Shown: positions 1-8,871, counted from the first letter of the stretch. The stretch is 64,000 nucleotides of DNA from Catenovulum sp. 2E275 (GCF_025515275.1 NZ_JAOPFU010000001.1:1-64000), one strand, 5' to 3'. A program made the numbers and translations. Notes: generated by a model not told the origin, from the sequence alone.

Positions 1-77
1 TGCGTACGTAATAGCTGGCTATTACTAGCGAATTCAACGTAGTTATCGGGGAAAATAACCACTAGAAAGCAATTTGT

Positions 78-98
78 TATCCAGAGTTGAGGTTAACT
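78..98 (+). repeat. 21-bp repeat, left copy of an inverted pair
   Basis: This 21-base segment occurs once more as an exact reverse complement at 5421-5441. The left copy covers the stop codon of the PepSY gene. The two copies bracket the iron-uptake and thioredoxin block. An exact 21-base match is not expected by chance in 64 kb. Whether it marks an old rearrangement or is one of a family of intergenic repeats cannot be told from this window. Confidence 0.75.
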
Positions 99-1529
99 AT
101 CCCAACCTTTTTTCACTCGTGAATAACGGTATCGCCATACACATAAAGCAAATACGATAAAAGCGATATTAATAGCGATTGAATTAGGCACCAATGCATC
201 GGGGTAATGTACCGCAAAGTGCGTCACTGATAGTCCAACCAACAACACAGCTAATATATTAAGCAAAGTTAAGTGGGTTTTAACCAAAGCTTTTTGCATT
301 AAAGAGCCGATTAAAATAGCCACTAACACCAACCAAAACACGGGTTTAGTTGGTATCGCCAAGGTAAGCTCTAATAAAGCAGCACAAATAAACGCAATGG
401 GTGTGCCCCATACAAAGCCCATCCACAATTGATTAAGCGCATCTTGCTTCTGCCTTTTTGCCAGCCATAAATTAATCCCAGTGACCGAGATAATGGTGAG
501 TGCAAAACCCATTAAGCCAAAAAAGATTTTCATCGCTTCAGGGCCAAAATGACCAAAGTGGATACGATACACAGAAAAAATAGCCTGCTGCCCTGCTTCA
601 CCGTCTGAATAACCGACTTTATCTATATATTGGCCGTACGAGTCAAAACGGTACTGTTCTGAATATATCAGCTTGTCGAGATGCTGCGATCCAAGCAAGA
701 TGTATTGATTATCTTTGGTGGCATTTTCAAGAGTGATAAAAATAGGCTGAGTGTTTGGCTCCATCGCTCTAATTTCAGTGATAGCACGCGCCATATTCGC
801 CACTTTTGGTTGGTTTTCAACTTGAATAGACGAACCATAAATATCAGCAAATAAATCCAGCTTTTTACCCTCGTAAAGCGTATCAGCATAAATAGAGGTT
901 AAAAACGAGGCTAAACCAAAATACACCCCGGTTAACGCTATCATTAAATGAAATGGCAAACCCCATACACTCATTCTATTGTGTAAATCGCCTTGTGTAA
1001 GTTGCTCGTTATTACCTGTTCTTAGGCGAAAAGCATCTTTAAAAATCCGTCTATGAGCCACAATGCCTGAAATAATTAATGCACTTAAAATTGCGCCGAG
1101 CGTGCTTACCAGCATCATGCCAAGATCTTCGGGTAAGTGCAGCGCGGTATGCAAATCAACAATTAAATCGGTAATTGGCGTGGTTGATGGCTCGCTTAAC
1201 TCACCGGTGGGCGATATATTCCACGCTTCACCGTCGGCACTAATCCTTGCACGGGGTAAATCTTGTGTAGGTAAGCGCAGCACAATATTGCCCTCTGTAC
1301 TACCGCCTTTCATCTCTAAAAAGCGTTCATAAGCGGTTTGAATGCTGCTGGGGGTGTAATTTAAATCATCAGCAATATGCGGCTGTTCCCAGCGCAATAA
1401 CTCTTGAGAAAATACAGACAAAGTACCTGAAAAACACACCCAGTACATCAGCACACTAACCGCAAGGCCTATCCAAGCATGGCTTTTTAAAGCACTTTTA
1501 TTGGTATTTGGAGAAATAGAAAAACTCAT
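93..1529 (-). CDS. PepSY-associated transmembrane protein
   Basis: Inner-membrane protein of the PepSY_TM type, probably a ferric-siderophore reductase or helper in iron release. An early hydrophobic helix follows the HAWIGL stretch, a large periplasmic segment follows, and more helices lie near the middle and C-terminus, including the LHNRMSVWGLPFHLMIALTG segment typical of the family. The open frame reaches a GTG at 1538, but that would overlap the upstream gene; the ATG at 1529 lies one base after the upstream TAG, so I prefer it, with translational coupling. It is the last gene of a three-gene operon with a small membrane protein and a siderophore receptor, the usual setting of the family. 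The reductase role is inferred from family and context. Confidence 0.85.
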   Translation of the reverse strand: MSFSISPNTNKSALKSHAWIGLAVSVLMYWVCFSGTLSVFSQELLRWEQPHIADDLNYTPSSIQTAYERFLEMKGGSTEGNIVLRLPTQDLPRARISADGEAWNISPTGELSEPSTTPITDLIVDLHTALHLPEDLGMMLVSTLGAILSALIISGIVAHRRIFKDAFRLRTGNNEQLTQGDLHNRMSVWGLPFHLMIALTGVYFGLASFLTSIYADTLYEGKKLDLFADIYGSSIQVENQPKVANMARAITEIRAMEPNTQPIFITLENATKDNQYILLGSQHLDKLIYSEQYRFDSYGQYIDKVGYSDGEAGQQAIFSVYRIHFGHFGPEAMKIFFGLMGFALTIISVTGINLWLAKRQKQDALNQLWMGFVWGTPIAFICAALLELTLAIPTKPVFWLVLVAILIGSLMQKALVKTHLTLLNILAVLLVGLSVTHFAVHYPDALVPNSIAINIAFIVFALCVWRYRYSRVKKGWDS

Positions 1530-1530
1530 A

Positions 1531-2088
1531 CTACACACTATAAATAAACAAATAGCTCAACCCACTGAGCCCACTTAATACACAAACAGGGCGCCACAAT
1601 TTGCTGTCAGCACACAACCAATACGCCGCAGCCCCCCATAAAATAGGCATAGTATAAATACCTAAAGCAATTTGATTTACTTTGCTCATGCTCAATGTGG
1701 TCGTCCACACAACTGTCACGAGCATAGCGCAAACGGCACTTAAACCAACACACGCAGCCGCTTTTATTAACGCATTCACACAAACGGCAAAACGAGGTTG
1801 AGTTAGGCCACCAACAAAAGGCAAGCTCACGCGTTTTATGTCTTTATCAATACGCTGGCGCGCAAAATAAATCCAACTCCATGCTTGTAAAGAAAAAGCC
1901 ACCACCGCATAACAAGTGCCAAGTTCTGGGCCATATTGCTCAACCCATAACATTAAAGCGCCAAACATCAGTGCCAGCGCACCGAGTTTGGCTATACGTT
2001 TAAAAACGATTTGATTGCTTTGCCATGCATGGTAAAACAACCCAATCGCCAATGCGCTGCCAATAAAAGCAGCGATAGACAACAACAT
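1531..2088 (-). CDS. Small polytopic membrane protein, DUF3325/DUF3649-like
   Basis: A 185-residue hydrophobic protein with about five to six predicted helices. The first 80 residues resemble the short DUF3325 proteins and the rest resembles DUF3649. Those two small families usually appear as separate genes between a TonB siderophore receptor and a PepSY protein, and here one reading frame sits in that slot. The assignment rests on composition, length and position, not on a diagnostic motif. It lies 24 bases after the receptor gene and one base before the PepSY start, so it is co-transcribed. No enzymatic function can be read from it; a role in iron-siderophore handling at the inner membrane is inferred. 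Confidence 0.6.
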   Translation of the reverse strand: MLLSIAAFIGSALAIGLFYHAWQSNQIVFKRIAKLGALALMFGALMLWVEQYGPELGTCYAVVAFSLQAWSWIYFARQRIDKDIKRVSLPFVGGLTQPRFAVCVNALIKAAACVGLSAVCAMLVTVVWTTTLSMSKVNQIALGIYTMPILWGAAAYWLCADSKLWRPVCVLSGLSGLSYLFIYSV

Positions 2089-2112
2089 AATTTTCCTACT
2101 AGAAACTTAATA

Positions 2113-4290
2113 TTAGAAGCTAAATGATGCCGATAACTTCATTGTGCGCGGTTCACTTAATACCAAGTAGTTAGAACCCGGATAGCCACCCACAGAGGCC
2201 CAATAATTGTTATCAAACACATTATCAATACGAGCACGTACCGTAATATCTGTCATACCAACCAAGAAGATATAACGCGCACCTAAATCAAAACGGTTTG
2301 ATGCATCCACTTCTAACGAGTTATCTGCACTGGCATATTGTTCTGAGGTATAAGCCGCACGCGCATCAAGCGTTAAACCCGGTAGCGCATTAACGTCCCA
2401 CTCAAGATTGACGTTAGCTTGTAATTCCGGCACCCCAATCGCAGTTTTACCATCAAGCAGACCGTCTTGTGTTTTTTTCATTTCAGCGTCAATCCAAGTA
2501 AAACCACCGATAACACGAAGATTTTCGGCTGGCATACCAAATACGCTGACTTCAAGCCCTTGGTTTTCTTGTTCGCCATCTGTGCTAAATACATTATTAT
2601 TAATCACAGATGTTTGTTTTGAGGTATTAAATACACTTAACGAGCCGCCGTACTGACCAGCATCATATTTTAAACCAATTTCAATTTGCTCTGCGCGATA
2701 CGGGTCAAACACTTCACCGGCGTTTTCAACCGCTTCACCGCCGCTGGTTGTCGGCGCAACTTCACCCGGTAATAAGCCTTCAATGTAATTTGCGTAATAC
2801 GAAAGTTGCTCTGACGATTTTAAAACGACACCAACAACCGGAGTAAATTGTGACTCGTCATAACCCGAAAGTTCATCACCCGTGTTGTAATTATAAGTAT
2901 TGGTTTTAATGTTCTGGAAACGACCACCTAAAGTAACTAACAATTTCCCGTCGTTAAATGACAACATATCAGCCAATGCAAAGCTTGAAAGTTCAGTTTT
3001 TTCAGTGACCAGAGGGTTATTTAAGTCGCCGCCAATAAAAGCATCCGCAACAGGCATTTCGGCTGTTGCTGGATTATCAAGTGTGCCAGCATCAAAACCT
3101 GCAAAGCTCGAAAACGCATACGCATTTTCTGCTTCAAGCGAGAATACAGACGCAGATGATATTAATGTATGCCCGACTGAGCCAGTATTAAATTCAATAT
3201 TAATCCCGACTTCGCCCGACTGAACATCTTCATTACGCACGTTATCAAAACGGTAAGCAGTAAGATCACCGTTATCTTGTGCTGTTGGGTTAGCAAAACG
3301 GTTTTCTTCTTCGCCGTTTCTAAAACCATAAGCTGCCCATGCAGTGATGTTGTCGGTAAAATCGTATTCACCGCGTACGGCACCAAATAGCTGGCGCTCA
3401 TTTGTATATGTCCAATCTTGAGCAAAATTAGTATCGCTATCTGGCGCGTCAAGAATAACACTTGATGGCGTTACAGCAGGACGAGGCGCATCAACTTGAT
3501 GATCTTGAAAACCTAAATCAAGCGACACTCGAAATTTTTCGCCTTTATGATCAAGACCAATAGAGGCAACACTTAAATCTCGCTCCTGATTATCAACAGA
3601 TGTTTCACCATTACGTTTAACTAAATTAGCACGTATACCTGTGCTGTTATCTTCGTCACCAAAACGGCGACTAACATCCGCAGCGCCATAAATATGACCT
3701 TTTGCTTCATACCCTAAAGTAATACGGTTAAGTGGCTCATCGCCTGCACGTTTAGGCACAATATTGACCGAACCACCTAAACCACTGCCGCCAGGTGCCG
3801 CACCGTTTAAAAAAGCACTCGCCCCACGAAATACTTCAACCCGCTCTAGCAACTCAGCCGCTACATATTGGCGCGGTAAAATGCCGTATAAACCGTTGTA
3901 TGTCATATCGTCTGAATAAACAGGAAAACCACGCATAACATAAAGCTCTTGGAAATTACCAAACCCTTTAGCAACACGCACAACTGGGTCGTTTTGCAGC
4001 ACATCGGCAACACTTTTTGCTTGCTGTTCACGAATTAACTCAGCCGTATAGTTGGTGCTGTTAAAAGGTGAATCCATCATATCCAAGTTACCTAAGATAC
4101 CTGCGCGGCCACCACGGGAGACTTGACCACCGGCAAAACTATCACGCAGATTAACCTGTGATGCATTAATGCTAATACGCTCAATATCATCATTTTCATC
4201 TGGCTTGTTTTGCTCTGATTGCGCATAAACCGGAATACTTGTACAAACTAAACCAGCTATCACAGCTAAAGCACTTTTACGTAAATTCAT
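2113..4290 (-). CDS. TonB-dependent siderophore receptor
   Basis: Outer-membrane receptor of 725 residues, the usual length for FhuE/FoxA-type ferric-siderophore receptors. It has a signal peptide ending near VYAQ, a TonB box around IERISINA, a plug with VLQNDPVVRVAKGFGNFQELYVMRGF and VERVEVFRGASAFLNG, and a barrel that ends in phenylalanine (SASFSF) as expected for Bam insertion. The start has a GGAG ribosome site seven bases upstream. A Fur-like box lies at 4335-4353. It heads the operon with the small membrane protein and the PepSY protein, which supports uptake of an iron chelate. The exact siderophore cannot be predicted. Confidence 0.93.
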   Translation of the reverse strand: MNLRKSALAVIAGLVCTSIPVYAQSEQNKPDENDDIERISINASQVNLRDSFAGGQVSRGGRAGILGNLDMMDSPFNSTNYTAELIREQQAKSVADVLQNDPVVRVAKGFGNFQELYVMRGFPVYSDDMTYNGLYGILPRQYVAAELLERVEVFRGASAFLNGAAPGGSGLGGSVNIVPKRAGDEPLNRITLGYEAKGHIYGAADVSRRFGDEDNSTGIRANLVKRNGETSVDNQERDLSVASIGLDHKGEKFRVSLDLGFQDHQVDAPRPAVTPSSVILDAPDSDTNFAQDWTYTNERQLFGAVRGEYDFTDNITAWAAYGFRNGEEENRFANPTAQDNGDLTAYRFDNVRNEDVQSGEVGINIEFNTGSVGHTLISSASVFSLEAENAYAFSSFAGFDAGTLDNPATAEMPVADAFIGGDLNNPLVTEKTELSSFALADMLSFNDGKLLVTLGGRFQNIKTNTYNYNTGDELSGYDESQFTPVVGVVLKSSEQLSYYANYIEGLLPGEVAPTTSGGEAVENAGEVFDPYRAEQIEIGLKYDAGQYGGSLSVFNTSKQTSVINNNVFSTDGEQENQGLEVSVFGMPAENLRVIGGFTWIDAEMKKTQDGLLDGKTAIGVPELQANVNLEWDVNALPGLTLDARAAYTSEQYASADNSLEVDASNRFDLGARYIFLVGMTDITVRARIDNVFDNNYWASVGGYPGSNYLVLSEPRTMKLSASFSF

Positions 4291-4334
4291 CGAGGCTCCA
4301 AACTAAAAAAGAAATCATTTATCACTATATATAT

Positions 4335-4353
4335 GATAAACGTTTTCATTTTC
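4335..4353 (-). promoter_or_regulatory. Fur box upstream of the siderophore receptor
   Basis: Read on the minus strand, GAAAATGAAAACGTTTATC matches the 19-base Fur consensus GATAATGATAATCATTATC at 14 positions. An overlapping palindrome TTTATCA-N9-TGATAAA lies at 4318-4340. The site is 45 bases before the receptor start, a normal place for iron repression. Binding by Fur is inferred. Confidence 0.75.
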
Positions 4354-4381
4354 ACCCTCAATTACATTGTTACATTAAACC

Positions 4382-4409
4382 CTCTGCTTCAACTTTAAGT
4401 AAAGCAGAG
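4382..4409 (-). terminator. Weak hairpin after the thioredoxin-fold gene
   Basis: Arms CTCTGCTT and AAGCAGAG with a 12-base loop lie 18 bases after the stop of the thioredoxin-fold gene. On the minus strand the stem is followed by GGGTTTAATG, a poor U-tract, so it may only be a weak terminator. It separates this gene from the Fur-controlled operon. Confidence 0.45.
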
Positions 4410-4426
4410 TGAATCTTGGCGAGATT

Positions 4427-5356
4427 TTAGTTAACCGCTTTACGAATTAAATGCTCAGGCAGCGTATCAGTCTGATTAAAATCTGATTTACGCCAGATTA
4501 TTTTGCCTTGCTCAATTAATAATAAAACCGGTAACTGCTCTATTTTAAAATGGGAAAATAGTTGATTATTGTTATCTACTCTCATTGGAATAGTTGAATC
4601 AAATTTTTGTTGATATTCGATAATATCTTTCTGCTCTGTCCATAAATTAGACATCAGCCCGGTGATTTTAAGATTCGAATACTGTTTAGCAAGTTTATTG
4701 ATAAACTGCTGACCTGCAATACAGCGCTGACTTTGCTCAGGACGGCTATCCGCTAAATACCAGTCACACCATGTTGCACTAAAGTACAGTAGCTGTGGCT
4801 GATTTTGCTTAATCCAGTCTGGCAACTGAGTGGGTTGAGCCGTAAGATGAGTTTCGGTTTGTGAACCCGATTGCTTTAACCCTGCTAATTTTTGTTCCAA
4901 TTGTTGATCAACCGTATGTCCGCGATGAATCACTTTTTCATTTTTATCAATTAATACATGCATAGGTGTGCCGGATAAACCAAACAAACTGGCTAGCTGA
5001 CCTGAGTGATCTTTAATAATTGGCATTTGCATATTATATTTTTGCTGCATCGCCAAAATAGCTTCGTCCGTTTCATTTAAATTAATATTCACCGCGATAA
5101 AAGCAATTTGTTCACCCAGTTTGGTATACGCTTTTTGAAAATGAGGCATTTGCTCGTTACATGGCTGACACCAAGTCGCATAAAACTTAAGGTAAACGGG
5201 CTTAACCCCAATAAAATCAGCTAATACGATTGTATTACCCTGCTGACTTGTAAATTTATGTTGCAAAATAGCCTCATCAGCCGCCCATGCAGGTATACAA
5301 ACCGACAGCCAAATTAATGTGCTCGCTTTTGCCAATAATCGAATGATTTTAAACAT
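4427..5356 (-). CDS. Secreted protein with two thioredoxin-like domains
   Basis: A 309-residue exported protein with a signal peptide ending near PAWA. The first domain (about 30-155) is TlpA/ResA-like, with active site WCQPC (Cys63, Cys66) and the cis-proline loop SGTPMHVLID. The second (about 165-309) repeats the fold start, YFSATWC, but the next cysteine comes 15 residues later (Cys197, Cys212), so a normal CXXC is missing. A cis-proline-like EQLPVLLLIEQG is still present. The first domain probably acts as a periplasmic disulfide reductase; the second may be structural or use a different redox chemistry. AAGGA precedes the start. It is expressed separately from the downstream receptor operon, since the Fur box lies between them. 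Confidence 0.8.
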   Translation of the reverse strand: MFKIIRLLAKASTLIWLSVCIPAWAADEAILQHKFTSQQGNTIVLADFIGVKPVYLKFYATWCQPCNEQMPHFQKAYTKLGEQIAFIAVNINLNETDEAILAMQQKYNMQMPIIKDHSGQLASLFGLSGTPMHVLIDKNEKVIHRGHTVDQQLEQKLAGLKQSGSQTETHLTAQPTQLPDWIKQNQPQLLYFSATWCDWYLADSRPEQSQRCIAGQQFINKLAKQYSNLKITGLMSNLWTEQKDIIEYQQKFDSTIPMRVDNNNQLFSHFKIEQLPVLLLIEQGKIIWRKSDFNQTDTLPEHLIRKAVN

Positions 5357-5420
5357 TATGTATTCCTTAAATAATCGTTTTTAAACCGCATTATTTTCTA
5401 AAATAATGAGTTGAAATATT

Positions 5421-5441
5421 AGTTAACCTCAACTCTGGATA
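5421..5441 (-). repeat. 21-bp repeat, right copy of an inverted pair
   Basis: This is the exact reverse complement of 78-98. It lies between the thioredoxin-fold gene and the AhpD-like gene, five bases from the stop codon of the latter. Part of it can pair with GAGTTGA at 5409-5415 to form a short hairpin, so it may also help end AhpD-like transcripts. Confidence 0.75.
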
Positions 5442-5446
5442 AGAAG

Positions 5447-5920
5447 TTAGTTATATTGCCCAACCTGATAACTGCCAACCTCCGCACCAAAGGCAGCAAC
5501 AAAGCGATTCCAGCTATTGATAGTACAAATCGCCAATGTAATATCAACAATTTGTTTATCACTAAAATACAACTGCATCTGCGCTCTAAGCTGGTCTACC
5601 TGTGGGCCATGTTCTAACTGAGTTAACGCTTCTGTCCATGCTAATACTGCTTGTTCTTGTGGGGTAAAAAATTCAGTTTGCCGCCATGCACTAAGAGTAT
5701 ATAACCTCTGTTCAGTTTCGCCTTGTGCACGGCTATCTTTACTGTGCATATCTAAACAATAGGCACACTGATTTATTTGTGACGCACGCATTTTAATTAG
5801 TTCAATTAATGTTATATCTAAATTGGCTTGTTTTACCTGATTTTTAAGGTGAATTTCGATTTGCATTAATAGTTTGACCGCTTCAGAATTGGCTTGTAAA
5901 TAATTTAATTTGACCGGCAT
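5447..5920 (-). CDS. Carboxymuconolactone decarboxylase / AhpD-family protein
   Basis: A 157-residue cytoplasmic protein of the AhpD-like alkylhydroperoxidase family. The family active site is present as CAYCLDMH (Cys52, Cys55, His59) after a conserved helix MRASQINQ. Such single-domain members remove peroxides or act on unknown small molecules. An AGGAG ribosome site lies eight bases before the start. An AraC-type regulator is encoded divergently 74 bases away, so it is the likely regulator of this gene. The specific substrate is unknown. Confidence 0.85.
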   Translation of the reverse strand: MPVKLNYLQANSEAVKLLMQIEIHLKNQVKQANLDITLIELIKMRASQINQCAYCLDMHSKDSRAQGETEQRLYTLSAWRQTEFFTPQEQAVLAWTEALTQLEHGPQVDQLRAQMQLYFSDKQIVDITLAICTINSWNRFVAAFGAEVGSYQVGQYN

Positions 5921-5994
5921 AATGTTAGCTCCTAACTGTTAAGATTATGCCAAGCTTAATCAATCCCAACAGACTTGAATTGTAAATTTTCGAC

Positions 5995-6822
5995 ATGAGC
6001 CAAATGACAAATCAGACACAACTGGCACATTTGGGATTTTCCCGTTATCAGCCAAGTGCTGCATTAGCACCTTGGGTAGACTGGTTTTGGCAAATTGAAC
6101 GCATCGACAGTCACTACAATCAAGTTGAATATATGCATCCGGAAGGTGGCAGTGGGATTATTTTTAATTTTGCCGATCCACTATTATTTAATTCATCTCG
6201 TCATCATTATGGTGGGATAATTAATGGCCCAGCCAGCAAAACAACTCAATTTCAAATTACCGGAACGGTGAATGCTTTGGGTATTAGGTTTAAACCCGGC
6301 GCTTTACCTGCGTTAATTAATATGCCGGCTTCTGAGCTAACTAACTTTAGCCTTTCGTTAACTGAGCCAAAAGTAGCGCCTGAGCTAAATAATTGGGCTG
6401 AACAGTTATCAAACCTAACGAACACACTCACTAAAATACAATGGCTGGAGCAAAAGTTATTGCCTTTGTTTGTTAGCCATAGTCAAAAATTGGCTAAATT
6501 AACACCTGCAATCCAACTCATTTGCCAGCAAAATGATAATGATGGATTAGCGCCTAACCTATTAGCCGAAAAAATTAATTTAAGTCAGCGCCAGTTTGAA
6601 CGCTTATGTTTAGAACAACTTGGCATGTCAGCCAAAAAATTTTCTGGCGTTCGCCGGACCATAGCGGCCAGAAAATGTTTAAGAGAATCGAACCCAGCAA
6701 CAAGCCTAACAGAATTAGCTATGATGCTTGGTTTTTATGATCAAGCACATTTTATTCATCAGTTTAAACAAGTGATTGGCATCACACCGGGGCAATTCAG
6801 AGATAAAATTAATAAACAATAA
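5995..6822 (+). CDS. AraC-family transcriptional regulator
   Basis: A 275-residue regulator. The N-terminal part (about 15-110), with WFWQIE and YMHPEGGSGIIFNF, matches the DUF6597-type sensor domain. The C-terminal part (about 170-270) is an HTH_18 domain with the second helix region SLTELAMMLGFYDQAHFIHQFKQ and the terminal GITPGQFR. It is divergent from the AhpD-like gene, an arrangement common for AraC proteins and their targets. No strong ribosome site precedes the ATG, and an in-frame ATG at 6004 is a possible alternative. The inducer is unknown. Confidence 0.88.
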   Translation: MSQMTNQTQLAHLGFSRYQPSAALAPWVDWFWQIERIDSHYNQVEYMHPEGGSGIIFNFADPLLFNSSRHHYGGIINGPASKTTQFQITGTVNALGIRFKPGALPALINMPASELTNFSLSLTEPKVAPELNNWAEQLSNLTNTLTKIQWLEQKLLPLFVSHSQKLAKLTPAIQLICQQNDNDGLAPNLLAEKINLSQRQFERLCLEQLGMSAKKFSGVRRTIAARKCLRESNPATSLTELAMMLGFYDQAHFIHQFKQVIGITPGQFRDKINKQ

Positions 6823-6874
6823 CCCGCTTTTAATTGGTTTACGCTTTGCTCCGATTAATTGAAATTACGAGTAT

Positions 6875-6976
6875 CAGAGCCATCACAGACGGTTCAATTC
6901 AAAGCATATCATTGTGGGAATGTAGACACCTTTCAAAATGATACAACAAAGAATTGGGCTGTCTGTGAGGCTCCTG
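6875..6976. repeat. 102-bp imperfect inverted repeat
   Basis: The segment folds on itself over about 49 bases per arm. The outer parts (CAGAGCC, TCACAGAC, CAATTC) pair with their complements on the right (GAATTG, GTCTGTGA, GGCTCCTG), and an inner TATCATT pairs with AATGATA. It fills the gap between two convergent genes. It could be a bidirectional terminator, a palindromic repeat unit or a remnant of a small mobile element. Confidence 0.55.
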
Positions 6977-6998
6977 AAAACGGGTATCGACTAAACTA

Positions 6999-8099
6999 TT
7001 ACTCTGCTGGTCGATAACGGCTTAACCAATGTGCGTAAGGCGCAGGTAATACCCAAGCAGGATCAGTTACATCAAGCTGTTTAGCTGCATGATAACTCCA
7101 GTTTGGATTGGCTAAATGAGCACGCCCGATCATCACTACATCAAGCTGTTGGTTTTGAACTGTAGTGTTTGCTAATTCAGGTGTATCAACACCCCATGCA
7201 GTCGCCACCGGAATATCCACCTGTGATCGAATTTTTTCAGCTACCGGTGCTAAAAATGCAGGCCCCCAAGGAATATTGGCGTCTGGCGTATTAAAGCCAA
7301 TGCTCACACTAATAAAATCAGCACCGGATTCTTTAAACCATTTACATACCTGAATCGACTCATTCAACATAGTTTCATCATCGCCGTCGTATTCAATTAC
7401 ACCAAAACGAATGGTTAATGGTAAATGTTCCGGCCAAACTTCACGTACCGCTTGTAATGTTTCTAATAAAAACCGGCTACGACCAGCTAAATCACCGCCG
7501 TATTCATCTGTTCTTTTATTAGCATGTGGAGAATAAAAACTCTGAGCCAAATAACCATGGGCAAAATGCAGCTCTAACCATTCAAATCCTGCAGCTAAAG
7601 CTCGCTTAGTGGCCGCGACAAAATCTGCTTTGACACGCTCAATATCCGTTTTTTCCATAGCGGTTGGCACTCTGGGTAAATGCTCACCGAAAGCAACAGC
7701 AGATGGCGCAATAGGTTGCCAGCCAGTAGGATCATTTTCCGCAATATGATCATCCCCTTCCCAAGGTTTATTCGCACTCGCTTTACGACCGGCATGCGCA
7801 ATTTGAATACCCGCTACTGCACCACCCGCTTTAATTGATTTTGCAATATTGGCTAAACCCTCTACCTGTCCATCTTCCCATAAACCCAAACAAGCCGGGC
7901 TGATTCGCCCTTCCGGCGAAACACCGGTTGCTTCAACAATAACTAAACCTGCACCACCGCGGGCTAAATTAGCATAATGTGCCTGATGCCAATCATTGGT
8001 ATAACCGTCAACCGCACTATATTGACACATAGGTGGCACCGCAATGCGGTTACGTAAAGTTACGTCTTTTAAAGTAAATGGCGTAAATAACTCACTCAT
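6999..8099 (-). CDS. NADH:flavin oxidoreductase, old yellow enzyme family
   Basis: A 366-residue FMN-dependent ene-reductase of the YqjM-like class. Recognisable parts are the N-terminal LFTPFTLKDVTLRNRIAVPP, the CQYS stretch, IQIAHAGRKAS, the substrate-binding ELHFAHGYLAQSF with the YGGDLAGRSRFLLE motif, and the C-terminal VMIGRAHLANPNWSYHAA. These enzymes reduce activated C=C bonds in quinones, enals and nitro compounds. GAGG lies upstream of the ATG. It follows the DJ-1-like gene by 22 bases, so the two form one operon that looks like a defence against reactive carbonyls. Function is by family; the natural substrate is not known. Confidence 0.9.
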   Translation of the reverse strand: MSELFTPFTLKDVTLRNRIAVPPMCQYSAVDGYTNDWHQAHYANLARGGAGLVIVEATGVSPEGRISPACLGLWEDGQVEGLANIAKSIKAGGAVAGIQIAHAGRKASANKPWEGDDHIAENDPTGWQPIAPSAVAFGEHLPRVPTAMEKTDIERVKADFVAATKRALAAGFEWLELHFAHGYLAQSFYSPHANKRTDEYGGDLAGRSRFLLETLQAVREVWPEHLPLTIRFGVIEYDGDDETMLNESIQVCKWFKESGADFISVSIGFNTPDANIPWGPAFLAPVAEKIRSQVDIPVATAWGVDTPELANTTVQNQQLDVVMIGRAHLANPNWSYHAAKQLDVTDPAWVLPAPYAHWLSRYRPAE

Positions 8100-8121
8100 A
8101 ATATTCCTCAGATCTCGCCTA

Positions 8122-8859
8122 TTATTTCAATAATTTAACTAAAGCTTTGCCGACAGCCTGTGCAGACTGAGGGTTTTGCCCTGTTACAATTCTTTGATCG
8201 ATTACAACTTTGCTTTGCCAAGGTTGCGCAGCTTCAAATTGTGCCCCTCGATTTTTTAACTCAGTTTCAAGTAGATAAGGTACAACTTTATCTAATTTAA
8301 TTTGTTTTTCTTCTTCGTTGGTAAAACCTGTTATTTTTTTACCATCAATTAGATACTGACCATTATTTAACTGTATATTTAGCAAAGCTGCTGGACCATG
8401 ACATAGCGCAGCCACAATTCCATTATTCAGATAAATATCACGTGAAATGTTATTGATATTCGGATCCTGAGTGAAATCCCACATTGTTCCATGTCCTCCA
8501 CTATACAATACCGCATTATAATCCTTACCATTCACTTGGCTGAGCTTAAGAGTGGTATAAACTTTAGCCATCAAAGCTTTATCTTCTAGAAATGTCTGAG
8601 TATCTTTTTCATTTTGATTAATACTTCTAGGATCGATAGGCGCAGGCCCACCTTTAATACTCGCAATATCGACCTCTATTCCTGATTTAGTCAATTCATA
8701 ATATGGATGAGTTAGCTCTGTTAACCAAAACCCAGTTTGTTCTTCCGTATCTCCCATTTGAGCGTGACTGGTTAATACAATTAAAACTTTTGGTGCGGCA
8801 CAAACAGCTGTAGTAAATATGCTAAAAAGCATAAAGGTAAGTGTTTTGAAGTATTTCAT
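8122..8859 (-). CDS. Secreted DJ-1/PfpI-family protein (glyoxalase III-like)
   Basis: A DJ-1/Hsp31-type protein of about 245 residues with a signal peptide (MKYFKTLTFMLFSIFTTAVC). The nucleophile elbow ALCHGPAAL carries Cys153-His154, and an upstream glutamate in GFWLTELTHPY fits the family triad. Relatives convert methylglyoxal to lactate or act as chaperones. The frame opens with a TTG at 8874, but the ATG at 8859 has GGAG upstream and begins the signal peptide, so I use it. Export is unusual for this mostly cytoplasmic family. It is the first gene of an operon with the ene-reductase. A palindromic site like the one before the LysR gene at 45 kb lies just upstream. Confidence 0.85.
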   Translation of the reverse strand: MKYFKTLTFMLFSIFTTAVCAAPKVLIVLTSHAQMGDTEEQTGFWLTELTHPYYELTKSGIEVDIASIKGGPAPIDPRSINQNEKDTQTFLEDKALMAKVYTTLKLSQVNGKDYNAVLYSGGHGTMWDFTQDPNINNISRDIYLNNGIVAALCHGPAALLNIQLNNGQYLIDGKKITGFTNEEEKQIKLDKVVPYLLETELKNRGAQFEAAQPWQSKVVIDQRIVTGQNPQSAQAVGKALVKLLK

Positions 8860-8871
8860 AGATTGCTCCCA

